A stretch of DNA of 42,159 nt from Thermoanaerobaculia bacterium (GCA_017883235.1 JADGNY010000052.1:1-42159); one strand, 5' to 3'. Shown: positions 22,774 through 31,458, counted from the first letter of the stretch. Translations and numbers: made by a program. The notes: generated from the sequence alone by a model not told the origin.

Positions 22774-24180
22774 TTAGTACGCGTTCTCGTGCTTCAGCCC
22801 GTGAATCACGGTCATGAAGAGGATCTTCAGATCGAGCAGCAGCGACCAGTTCTCGATGTAGTAGAGGTCGTGCTCGATGCGGATGCGGATCGAGGTATTG
22901 CCGCGCCAGCCGTGGACCTGCGCCCATCCGGTCATGCCGGCCCGGACCTTGTGCCGGAGCATGTAGTGCGGGAACTCGGCACGGAACTGTTCGACGAACT
23001 GCGGGCGCTCGGGGCGGGGGCCGACGACGCTCATATCGCCGAGGAGCACGTTGAACAGCTGCGGCAACTCGTCGAGCGACGTCTTCCGGATGAAGGCCCC
23101 CACGCGCGTCCGGCGCGGGTCATCCTTCTCGGCCCACTTGGCGCCGGTGTCCTTCTCCGCGCCGACGCGCATCGAGCGGAACTTGAAGATGTCGAACGGC
23201 TTGCCGTCGAGCCCCATCCGCTCCTGGCGATAGAACACCGGACCGCGGTCGCCGAGCTTGATGGCGATGGCAACGATCAGCATCACAGGCGAGAAGACGA
23301 TCAGCGCGATCGTGGCCACGACGAGATCGAACCCCCGCTTCAGGAAGCGGCTCCACCCTTCCAGCGGCGTCTCGGAGAGGTTGATGGTCGGCAGACCGTC
23401 GAGGTCCTCCACCCGGGAGCGCAGCACCATGAACTGCAGGAGGTCGGGGACGACATGGATGGCCACGACGCTGCGCACCAGGCGGTCGAGGAGAACCATC
23501 ATCGCTTCCGACGAGGCATGCGGAAGCGCCACGAAGACGTGGTCGATCTTCTGTTCGTCGATCACGCGCTCGGCGTCATCGATGGTGCCGAGGCATTCCA
23601 GCGCATCGAGCTTCGACTCCTCGCCGTTGCGGAGATAGCCGACCACGCGGAAGCCGAGCTCGCGATGTCCGTTCACACGGTCCACGACCGCGCTGGCCAG
23701 CTCACCGCTGCCGGCGATGAGCACGCGGTCGAGCCGCTTCCCTTCCCGATGTCCCCGCTCCACGATCGCCCGCACCATGGCCCGGCCGAGGATCACGAAG
23801 ATGATCGCGCAGACGAGGAAGATCAGCAGCGTCGCCCGCGAGTAGAGAATGTCCGGGCGCCCGGGCCGCACCCAGAGCAGCACGCCGGAGAAGACCACCG
23901 TGGCCACGATCGAGCCGATGGCCACCGACAGCCACTCCTCCGCTCTCGACCGCGTCGGACGGATGCGATACAGCCCCTGCACGGCGAAAGCGAGCGGGAA
24001 GACGATGGTCACGATCGGCAGAAGCTGGAGATAGGTCTCGACCTCCTGCTGCCCCTTCGTGACCGGAATGACTTTCACGCTGAAGCGGAGAAACCAGGCG
24101 CAGAGCATCGCCAGATTCGATGCCACGGCATCGTTGATCAGGTAGATGGAGGACAGCGTCCGATGTCGTTTCTCGATCAC
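22774..24180 (-). CDS. Undecaprenyl-phosphate sugar phosphotransferase (WbaP/EpsE-like)
   Basis: Polyisoprenyl-phosphate hexose-1-phosphate transferase of 468 aa that starts repeat-unit synthesis for exo- or capsular polysaccharide. Four N-terminal membrane segments (about residues 10-125) precede a CoA-binding-like nucleotide domain (VLIAGSGELASAVVDRV). The catalytic C-terminal bacterial sugar transferase domain carries KRGFDLVVATIALIVFSPVM, PVFYRQERMGLDGKPFDIFK, RKTSLDELPQLFNVLLGDMS, VGPRPE and VRAGMTGWAQV. The GTG at 24180 overlaps the upstream stop as GTGA; a longer open frame exists but would begin inside the glycosyltransferase gene. Third gene of an overlapping group. Confidence 0.93.
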   Translation of the reverse strand: MIEKRHRTLSSIYLINDAVASNLAMLCAWFLRFSVKVIPVTKGQQEVETYLQLLPIVTIVFPLAFAVQGLYRIRPTRSRAEEWLSVAIGSIVATVVFSGVLLWVRPGRPDILYSRATLLIFLVCAIIFVILGRAMVRAIVERGHREGKRLDRVLIAGSGELASAVVDRVNGHRELGFRVVGYLRNGEESKLDALECLGTIDDAERVIDEQKIDHVFVALPHASSEAMMVLLDRLVRSVVAIHVVPDLLQFMVLRSRVEDLDGLPTINLSETPLEGWSRFLKRGFDLVVATIALIVFSPVMLIVAIAIKLGDRGPVFYRQERMGLDGKPFDIFKFRSMRVGAEKDTGAKWAEKDDPRRTRVGAFIRKTSLDELPQLFNVLLGDMSVVGPRPERPQFVEQFRAEFPHYMLRHKVRAGMTGWAQVHGWRGNTSIRIRIEHDLYYIENWSLLLDLKILFMTVIHGLKHENAY

Positions 24181-25286
24181 GCGATGACCTTTAGCATCTC
24201 GTTTTGCAGCTCGGCCAGCATCTCCCGTTGAAACCGCGCACGCGAGAACGTCGCCGCGTGGGCACGGATGGCCGCGCGATCCCACGCGCGGCGCTCCGTC
24301 TCGTCGAGAGCCTGGCGAAGCGAGTGTACCGCCGCCGTCCCGAAGAAAATTCCGGTCATTCCCTCAACGACCGAATCGCGCACGCCGCCGGTGCCGAGGG
24401 CCACGACCGGCGTCCCGAGCGACATCGCCTCCAGCGGCGTGATGCCGAAGTCTTCGACGCCGGGAAGGATCAGGCTCTGTGCGCGGCCGAGGTGATCGAT
24501 GATCACGTCTCTCGATACGTGCCCGAGGAACCGAACGTTGGGGCCGCTGCGCTTACGAAGAGTGGCCAGCAGCGGCCCCCCGCCGATGACGATGAGCCGC
24601 CGTTTGCTGTCGTTCACGGCGTCGACGGCCAGCTCGACATGCTTGTAGGGCACCAGCGCCGAGACGACGAGGTGAAAATCGTCGCGGCCATCGGGCAGCG
24701 GCGCGGCCAGAAAGACATCGTCGGCAAATGGATGGACCACGGACGCGTCCCGGCCGTAGTAGCCGCGAATGCGCTCGCGCACGAAGTTCGAGTTGGCGAC
24801 GAAGCGGGTCACCCCTTTTGATGTGGCCACGTCCCATCGCCGAAGCCGGGCCGCCAGCGGACGCGCCAGAGCGCGCTTCAAGCCGCGCGGGAAGTAGTCG
24901 TCGAAGCGGTCCCATATGTAGCGCATCGGCGTGTGGCAGTAGCAGAGGTGCGGTTTGCCGCGGCTGTCGACTCCTTTGGCCACGGCGTGGCTGGAGCTGA
25001 TGACCAGATCGAATCCGCGGAGGTCCCACTGCTTCACGGCGCGCGGGAAGAGCGGCAGCAGCGTGCGGTAGTTGGAGACCCGCGTCGCCAGCGGCTGCAA
25101 CGCCGAGGTGTGAATCGTGTGCGACTCGATGGCGGGCGAAATGCTGCCGGGAAAATGGAAGAGCGTGAAGAGCTCCGCGCCCGGCACGAGATCGAGGATG
25201 GCTTCGAGCACGTGCTCCCCGCCGCGCATTCCGGTCAGCCAGTCGTGGATGACGGCCACGCGGCCGAAGGAGGGACGTTCCTTCAT
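24177..25286 (-). CDS. Glycosyltransferase family 4 (mannosyltransferase WbaZ-like)
   Basis: Retaining GT-B enzyme of 369 aa. The N-terminal VAVIHDWLTGMRGGEHVLEA is typical of WbaZ-like GT4 proteins. CHTPMRYIWDRFDDYF and FVANSNFVRERIRGYYGRDA follow; the C-terminal donor site contains LPGVEDFGITPLEAMSLGTP with the EX7E motif. It adds a sugar, perhaps mannose, to the lipid-linked product of the neighbouring sugar transferase. The ATG at 25286 overlaps the zinc-ribbon stop (ATGA), and its own stop overlaps the sugar transferase GTG, so the three are translationally coupled. The exact sugar is not known. Confidence 0.92.
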   Translation of the reverse strand: MKERPSFGRVAVIHDWLTGMRGGEHVLEAILDLVPGAELFTLFHFPGSISPAIESHTIHTSALQPLATRVSNYRTLLPLFPRAVKQWDLRGFDLVISSSHAVAKGVDSRGKPHLCYCHTPMRYIWDRFDDYFPRGLKRALARPLAARLRRWDVATSKGVTRFVANSNFVRERIRGYYGRDASVVHPFADDVFLAAPLPDGRDDFHLVVSALVPYKHVELAVDAVNDSKRRLIVIGGGPLLATLRKRSGPNVRFLGHVSRDVIIDHLGRAQSLILPGVEDFGITPLEAMSLGTPVVALGTGGVRDSVVEGMTGIFFGTAAVHSLRQALDETERRAWDRAAIRAHAATFSRARFQREMLAELQNEMLKVIA

Positions 25287-25474
25287 CGCGGCTCGTTCTT
25301 CTTCCGCTTCGGCGCCGGCGTCGACGCCAGCGGGTAGTCGCCTTCCGCGGCGCAGCGGTCGCACAGGTGATCGTTCCGAAAGTACTCCTCCGATTCGACC
25401 TCGCGCAGACAGCGGACGCAGACATGCTTTCCCGTTCGTTCGTTCACGTTGCGCCTCGGAAAATCGTCGAGCAT
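25283..25474 (-). CDS. Small zinc-ribbon protein
   Basis: Protein of 63 aa. CVRCLREVESEEYFRNDHLC plus DRC forms a CxxC...CxxC zinc ribbon (about residues 19-41), followed by a basic tail (APKRKKNEPR). The stop overlaps the start of the glycosyltransferase gene, which supports real translation. I chose the ATG at 25474 because the longer frame runs back through the divergent pirin gene. Its job is unknown; it leads a polysaccharide-synthesis operon and could be regulatory or purely structural. Confidence 0.65.
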   Translation of the reverse strand: MLDDFPRRNVNERTGKHVCVRCLREVESEEYFRNDHLCDRCAAEGDYPLASTPAPKRKKNEPR

Positions 25475-25531
25475 CGGTACGGTTGTTGTAGCACGGAATA
25501 CGATTCTGTTTTCGAGGGCAGGAGGAGTTCC

Positions 25532-26221
25532 ATGATCCGAGTTCGCAAAGCCGAGGAGCGAGGGCATTTCAACCACGGGTGGCTCAACACCTACCACACC
25601 TTCTCATTCGCCGATTACCACGACCCCGACTTCATGGGCTTCCGCTCGCTGCGCGTGATCAACGAAGACTACGTGACGGCCGGGCAGGGCTTCGGCACGC
25701 ATGGCCATCGCGACATGGAGATCGTTACGTATGTGCTCGAAGGAGCGTTGAGTCACGCAGATTCGATGGGCACCGGTTCTGTGATCCGACCCGGCGAAGT
25801 GCAGCGCATGAGCGCCGGCACCGGCGTGATGCACAGCGAGAAGAACGCCTCGGACGAGCCGGTGCACCTTCTCCAGATCTGGATTCTGCCGGAGCGCCAC
25901 GGGATTCGGCCAGAGTATGAACAGAAGGAGTTTCCCGCCTCCGAGCGCGACGGAACGCTTCGTCTGGTGGCATCGCACGACGGCCGCGACGGCTCGCTGA
26001 CGATTCACCAGGACGTCGATCTCTACACCACCACGCTGCGCGACGGCGCGAGCGTCGCCTTCGACTTCCGTCCGAACCGTTACGGATGGCTGCAGGTGAC
26101 GCGCGGCTCCGTTTCGCTCAACGGACAGCCGCTCCGCGCCGGCGATGGTGCGGCGATCGAGAAGGAGACGAAGGTAACGATCGCGGGGGATGGGGAGGCG
26201 TTGTTGTTTGACTTGAATTAG
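25532..26221 (+). CDS. Pirin family protein (YhaK-like)
   Basis: Bicupin of 229 aa. Pirin signature: FNHGWLNTYHTFSFADYHDP, then FGTHGHRDMEIVTYVLEGAL with the metal-binding His residues, RMSAGTGVMHSEKN, and a second cupin without clear metal ligands. Some pirins have quercetin 2,3-dioxygenase activity; others act in redox sensing or regulation, so substrate cannot be told. GGAGGAG is 5-10 bases before the ATG at 25532. It is divergent from the zinc-ribbon/glycosyltransferase operon with 57 bp between the starts. Confidence 0.93.
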   Translation: MIRVRKAEERGHFNHGWLNTYHTFSFADYHDPDFMGFRSLRVINEDYVTAGQGFGTHGHRDMEIVTYVLEGALSHADSMGTGSVIRPGEVQRMSAGTGVMHSEKNASDEPVHLLQIWILPERHGIRPEYEQKEFPASERDGTLRLVASHDGRDGSLTIHQDVDLYTTTLRDGASVAFDFRPNRYGWLQVTRGSVSLNGQPLRAGDGAAIEKETKVTIAGDGEALLFDLN

Positions 26222-26599
26222 ATACAACCCTGGGACCGCGTGCGTCCCGCACGCGCTTCTTGCAGCATCCTGCCCGACAGCGAGGGCGAGACACCCGCGC
26301 TCTGGGATTTGGACGCTACGACGCCGCGATAGCGGCTCAAGAAGGTAGCCAGGGGTGCGAGCGTTTTTTGCGAGCACCCCTGGCTACTGAGCTCCACCAA
26401 GACCGTGCCGCGTCAGCGGCACTGGATGGAGTTGTCGATTGCTCCAGTGCCGCTGACGCGGCACGAAATCGACAATTATCCGCTTCCAGGGGTGCTCGCA
26501 AAAAACGCTCGCACCCCTGGCTACCGTCTTGTTGCCGCTAACGCGGCAAAAAAAGCGCGGGCGAGACGCCCGCGGTCCCAGGGGTATCCTCCCTCCTCC
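26222..26599. other. Repeat-filled intergenic region
   Basis: No gene. It holds a small palindrome (GCGTGCGTCCCGCACGC) near 26240, the 225-bp element copy C (26323-26547), and a CGCGGGCG..CGCCCGCG palindrome near 26558-26576, followed by the thioesterase start. Confidence 0.75.
26323..26547. repeat. Dispersed 225-bp palindromic element, copy C
   Basis: Same plan as copies A and B: GCCGCGATAGCGGC edge, CCAGGGGTGCGAGCG arms, GTGCCGCGTCAGCGGCAC inner palindromes, and GCCGCTAACGCGGC edge. The spacers inside (for example GAAATCGACAATTATCCG) differ from those of A and B but are partly self-complementary with the centre. Confidence 0.9.
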
Positions 26600-27115
26600 A
26601 TGGTCGTCCTCTTCCGTTTCCTCTTCGCGATCTTCAAGAGCCGGTTCCGGCGGCCGCTCGGGATTCTCGACGACTGCGTCATCGCCATGCGCGTCTGGCC
26701 GAACGATCTCGACCTCAACATGCACATGAACAGCGGGCGCTACCTCAGCATGATGGACATCGGCCGCGTCGAGATCCTGGCCCGCTCGCGGATGCTGCGG
26801 CCGGTCCTGAAGCGTGGATGGCGGCCGATGGTCGGGGCGACATTCATCCGCTACCGCAAGTCGCTCCTCCCTTTCGAGCGCTTCACCGTCCGCTCGCGCA
26901 TCGTCTGCTGGGACGAGAAGTGGCTCTACTTCGAGCACATCATCGAGCGGCGTGGCGAGGTGGCGGCGCAGGCCTACGTGCGGGGACTGCTTCGTGGGAA
27001 AGCAGGGAACGTCAAGCCACGCGAGATGCTCGAGCTGGCCGGAAAGCCGGAGATGGAATCGCCGGTGATGCCGGAAGCCGTTGCCGCATGGCGTGACATC
27101 ATCGAGCGCGGATGA
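26600..27115 (+). CDS. Thioesterase-like (hot-dog fold) protein
   Basis: Protein of 171 aa with a hot-dog domain of the 4HBT/THEM6-like type: WPNDLDLNMHMNSGRYLSMM is the N-terminal active-site helix region, then RYRKSLLPFERFTVRSRIV and KWLYFEHIIERRGEVAAQAY. The first 20 residues are basic and hydrophobic (LFRFLFAIFKSRFRRP) and may touch the membrane. The likely role is acyl-CoA thioester hydrolysis, substrate unknown. The stop overlaps the nth start (ATGA), so the two are translationally coupled. Confidence 0.85.
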   Translation: MVVLFRFLFAIFKSRFRRPLGILDDCVIAMRVWPNDLDLNMHMNSGRYLSMMDIGRVEILARSRMLRPVLKRGWRPMVGATFIRYRKSLLPFERFTVRSRIVCWDEKWLYFEHIIERRGEVAAQAYVRGLLRGKAGNVKPREMLELAGKPEMESPVMPEAVAAWRDIIERG

Positions 27116-27759
27116 AGAAGCAGGACAAAGCAACCCGGATCGGCGAAATCCTCGACGACCTCTACCCCGCCCCTCCCATCCCCCTCGAGCACGCCGACCC
27201 CTTCACCCTTCTCGTGGCCGTCGTGCTCTCGGCGCAGACGACCGACGTGCAGGTCAACAAGGTCACGCCGGCTCTGTTCAAACGCGCCTCGGCGCCGGCG
27301 ACGCTCGCGGCGCTCAGCGAGGGGGAGATCCTGGCATTCATCCGGAGCTGCGGCCTCGCTCCCGGGAAAGCGCGCAATATCCGCAAGCTGGCGCAGACGA
27401 TCGTCGATGAGCACGGCGGGAAAGTCCCGAAAGACATCGAGGCTCTCGAGAAACTCCCCGGCGTCGGCCACAAGACCGCCAGCGTGGTCATGTCGCAGGC
27501 GTTCGGCGAGCCGGCCTTTGCGGTCGACACTCACATTCACCGCCTCGCCGAGCGTTGGGGACTGTCGTCAGGGAAGAACGTCGAGCAGACCGAGCGCGAT
27601 CTGAAGAAGCTCTTCCCTCGCGAAGAGTGGGCGAAGCGCCACCTGCAGATCATCTACTTCGGCCGCGAGTACTGCCCGGCCCGCAATCACGATTTCGAGG
27701 GTTGTCCGATCTGCTCATGGGCGGCGAGCAAGCGCATGCGTAGCGCACAGCGTAAATAA
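27112..27759 (+). CDS. nth: Endonuclease III
   Basis: DNA glycosylase/AP lyase of 215 aa for oxidised pyrimidines in base-excision repair. HhH motif LPGVGHKTASVVM includes Lys121, matching catalytic Lys120 of E. coli Nth; Asp139 in VDTHIHRL matches the catalytic Asp138. LLVAVVLSAQTTD and FIRSCGLAPGKARNI are typical. The C-terminal iron-sulphur loop has cysteines at 188, 198 and 201, but the position six residues after Cys188, where another ligand is expected, is Phe195. So only three of four cluster ligands are seen. Short basic C-terminal tail. Confidence 0.94.
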   Translation: MKKQDKATRIGEILDDLYPAPPIPLEHADPFTLLVAVVLSAQTTDVQVNKVTPALFKRASAPATLAALSEGEILAFIRSCGLAPGKARNIRKLAQTIVDEHGGKVPKDIEALEKLPGVGHKTASVVMSQAFGEPAFAVDTHIHRLAERWGLSSGKNVEQTERDLKKLFPREEWAKRHLQIIYFGREYCPARNHDFEGCPICSWAASKRMRSAQRK

Positions 27760-27795
27760 ACTCCCCGGCACTTCGTGTTCTTCAGCCAACCCCGA

Positions 27796-29781
27796 ATGCG
27801 CAAGCTCCTCCTCATCCTCCTGTTCGCCGCCTCGGCAAGGGCCGCCGTCCACGCCGACGACGCTACCCAGTTCGAAGTCCGGCATGCGCCTGCCTGGATC
27901 GACACCCTCACCGCCGACACACGTACCGCAAACCGCAGCGCCCGCTCGGGCATCGACGGACTGCTCGAAGATCATCAGGTTCACGTCACCGGCACGAATG
28001 TCGACGAGTATTTCCGGCGGGTGCATCGCGTGGTGACCTCGGCCGGCGTGCAGAACGCCTCCCAGTTGAGCATCGACTTCGATCCCTCCTATCAGCGGCT
28101 GGTCCTCCACGACGTGGCCATCATCCGCGACGGAAAACGGATCGAGGAGATGGCGCGCGACGACGTGCGCATCATCGAGAAGGAATCCGAGTCCAAGGAC
28201 AGCATCTTCGACGGACAGCTCACGGCGCTGTTGTTTCTCAAGGACGTCCGGCCCGGCGATGTGATCGACTACTCCTGGACCCTGGCAGGCTCGAACCCGC
28301 TCCTCGGCGGCCGCTACGCGGACGAATTCGATTTCAGCGCGCACGTGCCGACACGCCTGATGCGCCACCGCATGCTCTGGCCCGCCAATCGCCCGATCCA
28401 CCTCAGCAAGCCGGCGAAGATCGAACATCGCGGCGCGGACGATGTGTACACGTGGGAGAGGCGCGACGTCGGATCGACCGACGCGGAAGACTCCACCCCC
28501 GACTGGTACGAGCCGTGGGAGACCGTGCAGGTGACCGAGTACGCGTCGTGGAACGAAGTGGCGAAGTGGGCCGATGCACTCTTCCGTCTCGACGACACGT
28601 CGCATGCCGCGGTCGTCAGGCTGGCGAACGAAATCAGGGAGTCGAATCAGGGCCGCGACGCGCAGCTCGTGGCCGCGATCCGGTTCGTGCAGGACGACAT
28701 CCGCTACCTCGGCATCGAGATGGGCCGCGGCTCGCACGAGCCCCGGCAACCGGCCGTGGTCCTGACCCAGCGCTACGGTGATTGCAAAGACAAGGCACTC
28801 CTTCTGGCCGCCCTCCTCCGCGAGCTCGGCATCGAGGCCTACCCGGCGCTGGTCAATACCAAGCTGCGGGCGCACCTCGACGGCTACCTGCCGTCGCCCT
28901 TCCTGTTTGACCACGTGATCACGCAGGTACTCGACGGCGGCAGGACTTACTGGATCGACGGCACACTCTCCGATCAGGGGGGAACGCTGGCCACGATCGA
29001 GACGCCGAGCGACGAGCGCACGTTGATCGTACGCCCGGAGACGAAGGCGCTGGCGCCGATCGTCGTCCACAATCGCGGCAAGGTCCTCGTCGAGGAAGTC
29101 ATCCGCACCGACAGCCAGCGGATGACCCTCGAGGTCACCTCGACCTACTCCGGGCACGACGCGGATGACATCCGTTCCCGAATGGCCAGTGAGTCGCTGG
29201 CGGACGTGGCCAAGTCTCATCTCAATCGCTACGCGGCCGACCATCCGCGCATCGAAGCGCTCGGCCAGCCGTCGATCGCCGACGACCGCCTGGGCAATGT
29301 CCTCGTCCTCCGCGAGCGCTACACCATCCACGACCTCTGGAAGAACGGCTCCTGGACCTATTACCCGCGTGCGGTCGAGCAGCAGCTGACGCATCCGGAG
29401 ACGCTGGTCCGCTCCATGCCGCTGGCGATCGACTATCCGCTCGACGTGACCGAGCGGCTCATCATCCGAGGGGACGCCAAGGCTCGTGTCGACGAGAACG
29501 ACAACATCCTCGACGGGCCGGCGCTCCACTACGAGCAGCACATCGCGCATGGACGCGATCTGGTCATCACCACGATGCTCCGGGCCACGAAGGATGCCGT
29601 ATCGGTGGCGGCCGTGCCGGACCATCTGGCCTCCCTCAACGAGATGCGCGACGGCCTCGATGTCACGGTCGAGCCGGCGCACAGCACCGTTGCTCCCGTG
29701 GCCGCCGGAACGGCGGCCGTGGTGCTCATGGCCGGTCTTGCCACCACGATCGCCTTCCGCCGGAAAAGGCCGTGGAAATAG
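27796..29781 (+). CDS. DUF3857 and transglutaminase-like protein
   Basis: Exported protein of 661 aa. Signal peptide to about residue 20 (LLLILLFAASARAAVHA). DUF3857 covers about residues 55-230 (VLHDVAIIRDGKRIEEMARD; LKDVRPGDVIDYSWTLAGSN). A transglutaminase-like cysteine-protease fold at about 270-400 keeps the triad: Cys330 in RYGDCKDKALLLAALL, His373 in FDHVITQV and Asp388 in YWIDGT. The last 25 residues are a membrane segment with a basic end (AAVVLMAGLATTIAF, RRKRPWK), so the domains face the periplasm. The ATG at 27796 begins the signal peptide. Substrate unknown; peptide or isopeptide bond chemistry is an inference. Confidence 0.9.
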   Translation: MRKLLLILLFAASARAAVHADDATQFEVRHAPAWIDTLTADTRTANRSARSGIDGLLEDHQVHVTGTNVDEYFRRVHRVVTSAGVQNASQLSIDFDPSYQRLVLHDVAIIRDGKRIEEMARDDVRIIEKESESKDSIFDGQLTALLFLKDVRPGDVIDYSWTLAGSNPLLGGRYADEFDFSAHVPTRLMRHRMLWPANRPIHLSKPAKIEHRGADDVYTWERRDVGSTDAEDSTPDWYEPWETVQVTEYASWNEVAKWADALFRLDDTSHAAVVRLANEIRESNQGRDAQLVAAIRFVQDDIRYLGIEMGRGSHEPRQPAVVLTQRYGDCKDKALLLAALLRELGIEAYPALVNTKLRAHLDGYLPSPFLFDHVITQVLDGGRTYWIDGTLSDQGGTLATIETPSDERTLIVRPETKALAPIVVHNRGKVLVEEVIRTDSQRMTLEVTSTYSGHDADDIRSRMASESLADVAKSHLNRYAADHPRIEALGQPSIADDRLGNVLVLRERYTIHDLWKNGSWTYYPRAVEQQLTHPETLVRSMPLAIDYPLDVTERLIIRGDAKARVDENDNILDGPALHYEQHIAHGRDLVITTMLRATKDAVSVAAVPDHLASLNEMRDGLDVTVEPAHSTVAPVAAGTAAVVLMAGLATTIAFRRKRPWK

Positions 29782-29917
29782 GCGTCCCCCTGGCAATGTT
29801 GGTCCGATCCTGGCGTGATTAGTCTGTACGCGAGCCGTTGAGTGACGTTGGTCGCCTTTACGGATCTCCAGGCAGCCTCACGAAATATCGGTAACAAATC
29901 AAAGGAGATTCTCAAGA
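29782..29917 (+). promoter_or_regulatory. Leader region of the cold-shock gene
   Basis: 136 bp between genes, with a good ribosome site (AAAGGAG, 29901-29907) 10 bases before the ATG and AT-rich sequence (AAATATCGGTAACAAATC) before it. Cold-shock genes often have long structured leaders that regulate translation; I see no certain promoter boxes or clear fold here. Confidence 0.4.
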
Positions 29918-30124
29918 ATGCGTAGCACCGGAACAGTCAAGTGGTTCAACGATGCGAAGGGCTTCGGCTTCATCACCACCGAGGGCGGCGAGGACGTGTT
30001 CGTTCACTTTTCGGCCATTCAGTCGAAAGGTTTCCGCTCACTGGCCGAAGGCTCCCAGGTCGAGTTTGACCTCGTGCAGGGTCCGAAAGGACTCCAGGCG
30101 GCGAACGTCACGATTCCCCAGTAA
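29918..30124 (+). CDS. Cold-shock domain protein
   Basis: Single OB-fold protein of 68 aa. [20 protein letters not shown] contains RNP1 (KGFGFI), and VFVHFSAIQ is RNP2. It binds single-stranded RNA or DNA and acts as an RNA chaperone. Full length for the CspA family. It stands alone with its own leader and terminator. Confidence 0.96.
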   Translation: MRSTGTVKWFNDAKGFGFITTEGGEDVFVHFSAIQSKGFRSLAEGSQVEFDLVQGPKGLQAANVTIPQ

Positions 30125-30141
30125 ACCTACAGACAGAGGCG

Positions 30142-30178
30142 TGAACGAAAGGGCGGCGCGAGCCGCCCTTTTCGTTCA
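30142..30178. terminator. Bidirectional hairpin terminator
   Basis: GAACGAAAGGGCGGC (30143-30157) pairs with GCCGCCCTTTTCGTTC (30162-30177), with one unpaired T and a 4-base loop. The T-rich 3' arm reads TTTTCGTT on the plus strand, and the A-rich 5' arm gives CTTTCGTTC on the minus strand. It lies between the convergent cold-shock gene and the membrane-anchored protein gene and can serve both. Confidence 0.85.
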
Positions 30179-31231
30179 TCACGGCACCCTCCGCTCCCCA
30201 GGCCGCATCGGTTTCCCGACATCATCGAAATCGCGCATGAAGACAAACAGCCCGTAGTTGGGCTGATTGCGGTCGAAGCCGGCGACGAGTTGGTCGTTGT
30301 AGCGGTCGATGAAAAAGTCGAACGGGTCGCTGGGATCGGTATCGGCGACCTGCATGTCGGCATCCACCATCAGCAGCTTTCCCATCCGCAGCGTGCCGCC
30401 GCGGAAGAACATCGTGTTCTTCTCCTTTGGATGCGGGAGCGTCAGCTCGGGCAGATGACGGCCGGCATCGAAGATCTGCACCAGCTCGTCGCCTTCGACG
30501 CGGACGTCGACGAGACGCAGCTCGATCTGCGGCGGCGGCAGGGCTCGCTGTGGATCGATGAGCAGGTCGTTCCCCTGCGCCGAGATGCCCCGCCCCGTAG
30601 GCATCGTCAACATTTTCTCCAGCGTCATCCCGACCACCCTCATCAGGCCGATGCCGTTGATGCCGTAGGTCTCGATCTTCGTCGGATGGATCCGGATCTT
30701 CCCATTTGAGGCCGACACATCCGCCCACATCGTGAACCGGATGTTGACGAGCTTGTGGATCACTCCGCTCTGCTTGAGCTGCCTGCCCGCCATTTCGATA
30801 TGGAGATTGCGCAGCGGCGGGTTCGGGTAGCCGAAGATGTAGCGGTTCATCAGCACGTCGAGGCTGGCGCTGCGCATGCCGATCTTCGCCGTGTCGATCT
30901 TCATCACGAACGACGTCTTGTTGTCGAGATTCAGCGGCGCCCCCGGCGTCTTTGACACCATCTCGCCGCGCATGGAGTGAATATCGAGATAGGCATCCCG
31001 ATCGATGTGAAACCAGACGTTGCGCATCAGCGCCTGCGTCGGCGCTTTCGCCGCCGCCTCGGTAGGTGTCGGGATCGGCTGGGTACCGATCGGCGGGATG
31101 TCGATCTTCGGCGGCCCGCTCACCAGCGTCAGCGGCTCGTTCCTAGAGCAATAAGCCGGCAGGAGCAGGAGGGAGAGCAGAATCGTCGTGATCGACGTGA
31201 AGATGGCAACAGGTTTCCACGGCATTCGCAT
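30179..31231 (-). CDS. Membrane-anchored protein of unknown function
   Basis: Protein of 350 aa that I do not recognise. One hydrophobic segment (VAIFTSITTILLSLLLLPAY, about residues 6-25) is followed by a proline-rich linker (IDIPPIGTQPIPTPTEAA). The rest is a beta-rich extracytoplasmic region with repeated hydrophobic strands (RSASLDVLMNRYIFGYPNPP; GTLRMGKLLMVDADMQVADT). The middle (residues about 110-270) resembles lipid-binding AsmA- or DUF2993-like beta sheets in general style, but I cannot assign it. Start ambiguous: ATG at 31231 or 31225, with a TTG at 31270 inside the repeat element less likely. Divergent from the ABC exporter pair across that element. Confidence 0.7.
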   Translation of the reverse strand: MRMPWKPVAIFTSITTILLSLLLLPAYCSRNEPLTLVSGPPKIDIPPIGTQPIPTPTEAAAKAPTQALMRNVWFHIDRDAYLDIHSMRGEMVSKTPGAPLNLDNKTSFVMKIDTAKIGMRSASLDVLMNRYIFGYPNPPLRNLHIEMAGRQLKQSGVIHKLVNIRFTMWADVSASNGKIRIHPTKIETYGINGIGLMRVVGMTLEKMLTMPTGRGISAQGNDLLIDPQRALPPPQIELRLVDVRVEGDELVQIFDAGRHLPELTLPHPKEKNTMFFRGGTLRMGKLLMVDADMQVADTDPSDPFDFFIDRYNDQLVAGFDRNQPNYGLFVFMRDFDDVGKPMRPGERRVP

Positions 31232-31270
31232 ACGAATGGATGAGCTGTTCACGAAAGGTGCCGTGTACAA

Positions 31271-31405
31271 ACCGGAGCGCTGGCGTCTCGCCGGCTGGCT
31301 CAGCGGCGTCTCGCCGCTGAGGAGGTTACGAGCAACTGTATGGAGTCTTGCCAGACCGGCGGCGAGACGCCGCCGGGCCAGCCGGCGAGACGCCAGCGCT
31401 CCGGT
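31271..31405. repeat. Dispersed 135-bp palindrome, family F, copy 1
   Basis: The two ends are perfect 29-base complements (ACCGGAGCGCTGGCGTCTCG through GGCTGGC and its complement). Inner stems include GGCGTCTCGCCG and CGGCGGCGAGACGCCGCCG around a single-stranded-type centre (TTACGAGCAACTGTATGGAG). Copy 2 at 39323-39456 shares centre and arms in the same orientation, and a fragment lies at 41890-41935. It sits between divergent genes. Confidence 0.92.
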
Positions 31406-31458
31406 GCGACGATCGCTTCCGCAACAAGCACCCCCCTACGCCGTATGATCCCCCACAC

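Noticed and set aside
27715-29796. Open frame of 693 codons opposite the DUF3857 protein
   Set aside because: The plus-strand protein has a signal peptide, a catalytic triad and a membrane tail; the antisense product is low-complexity charged sequence.
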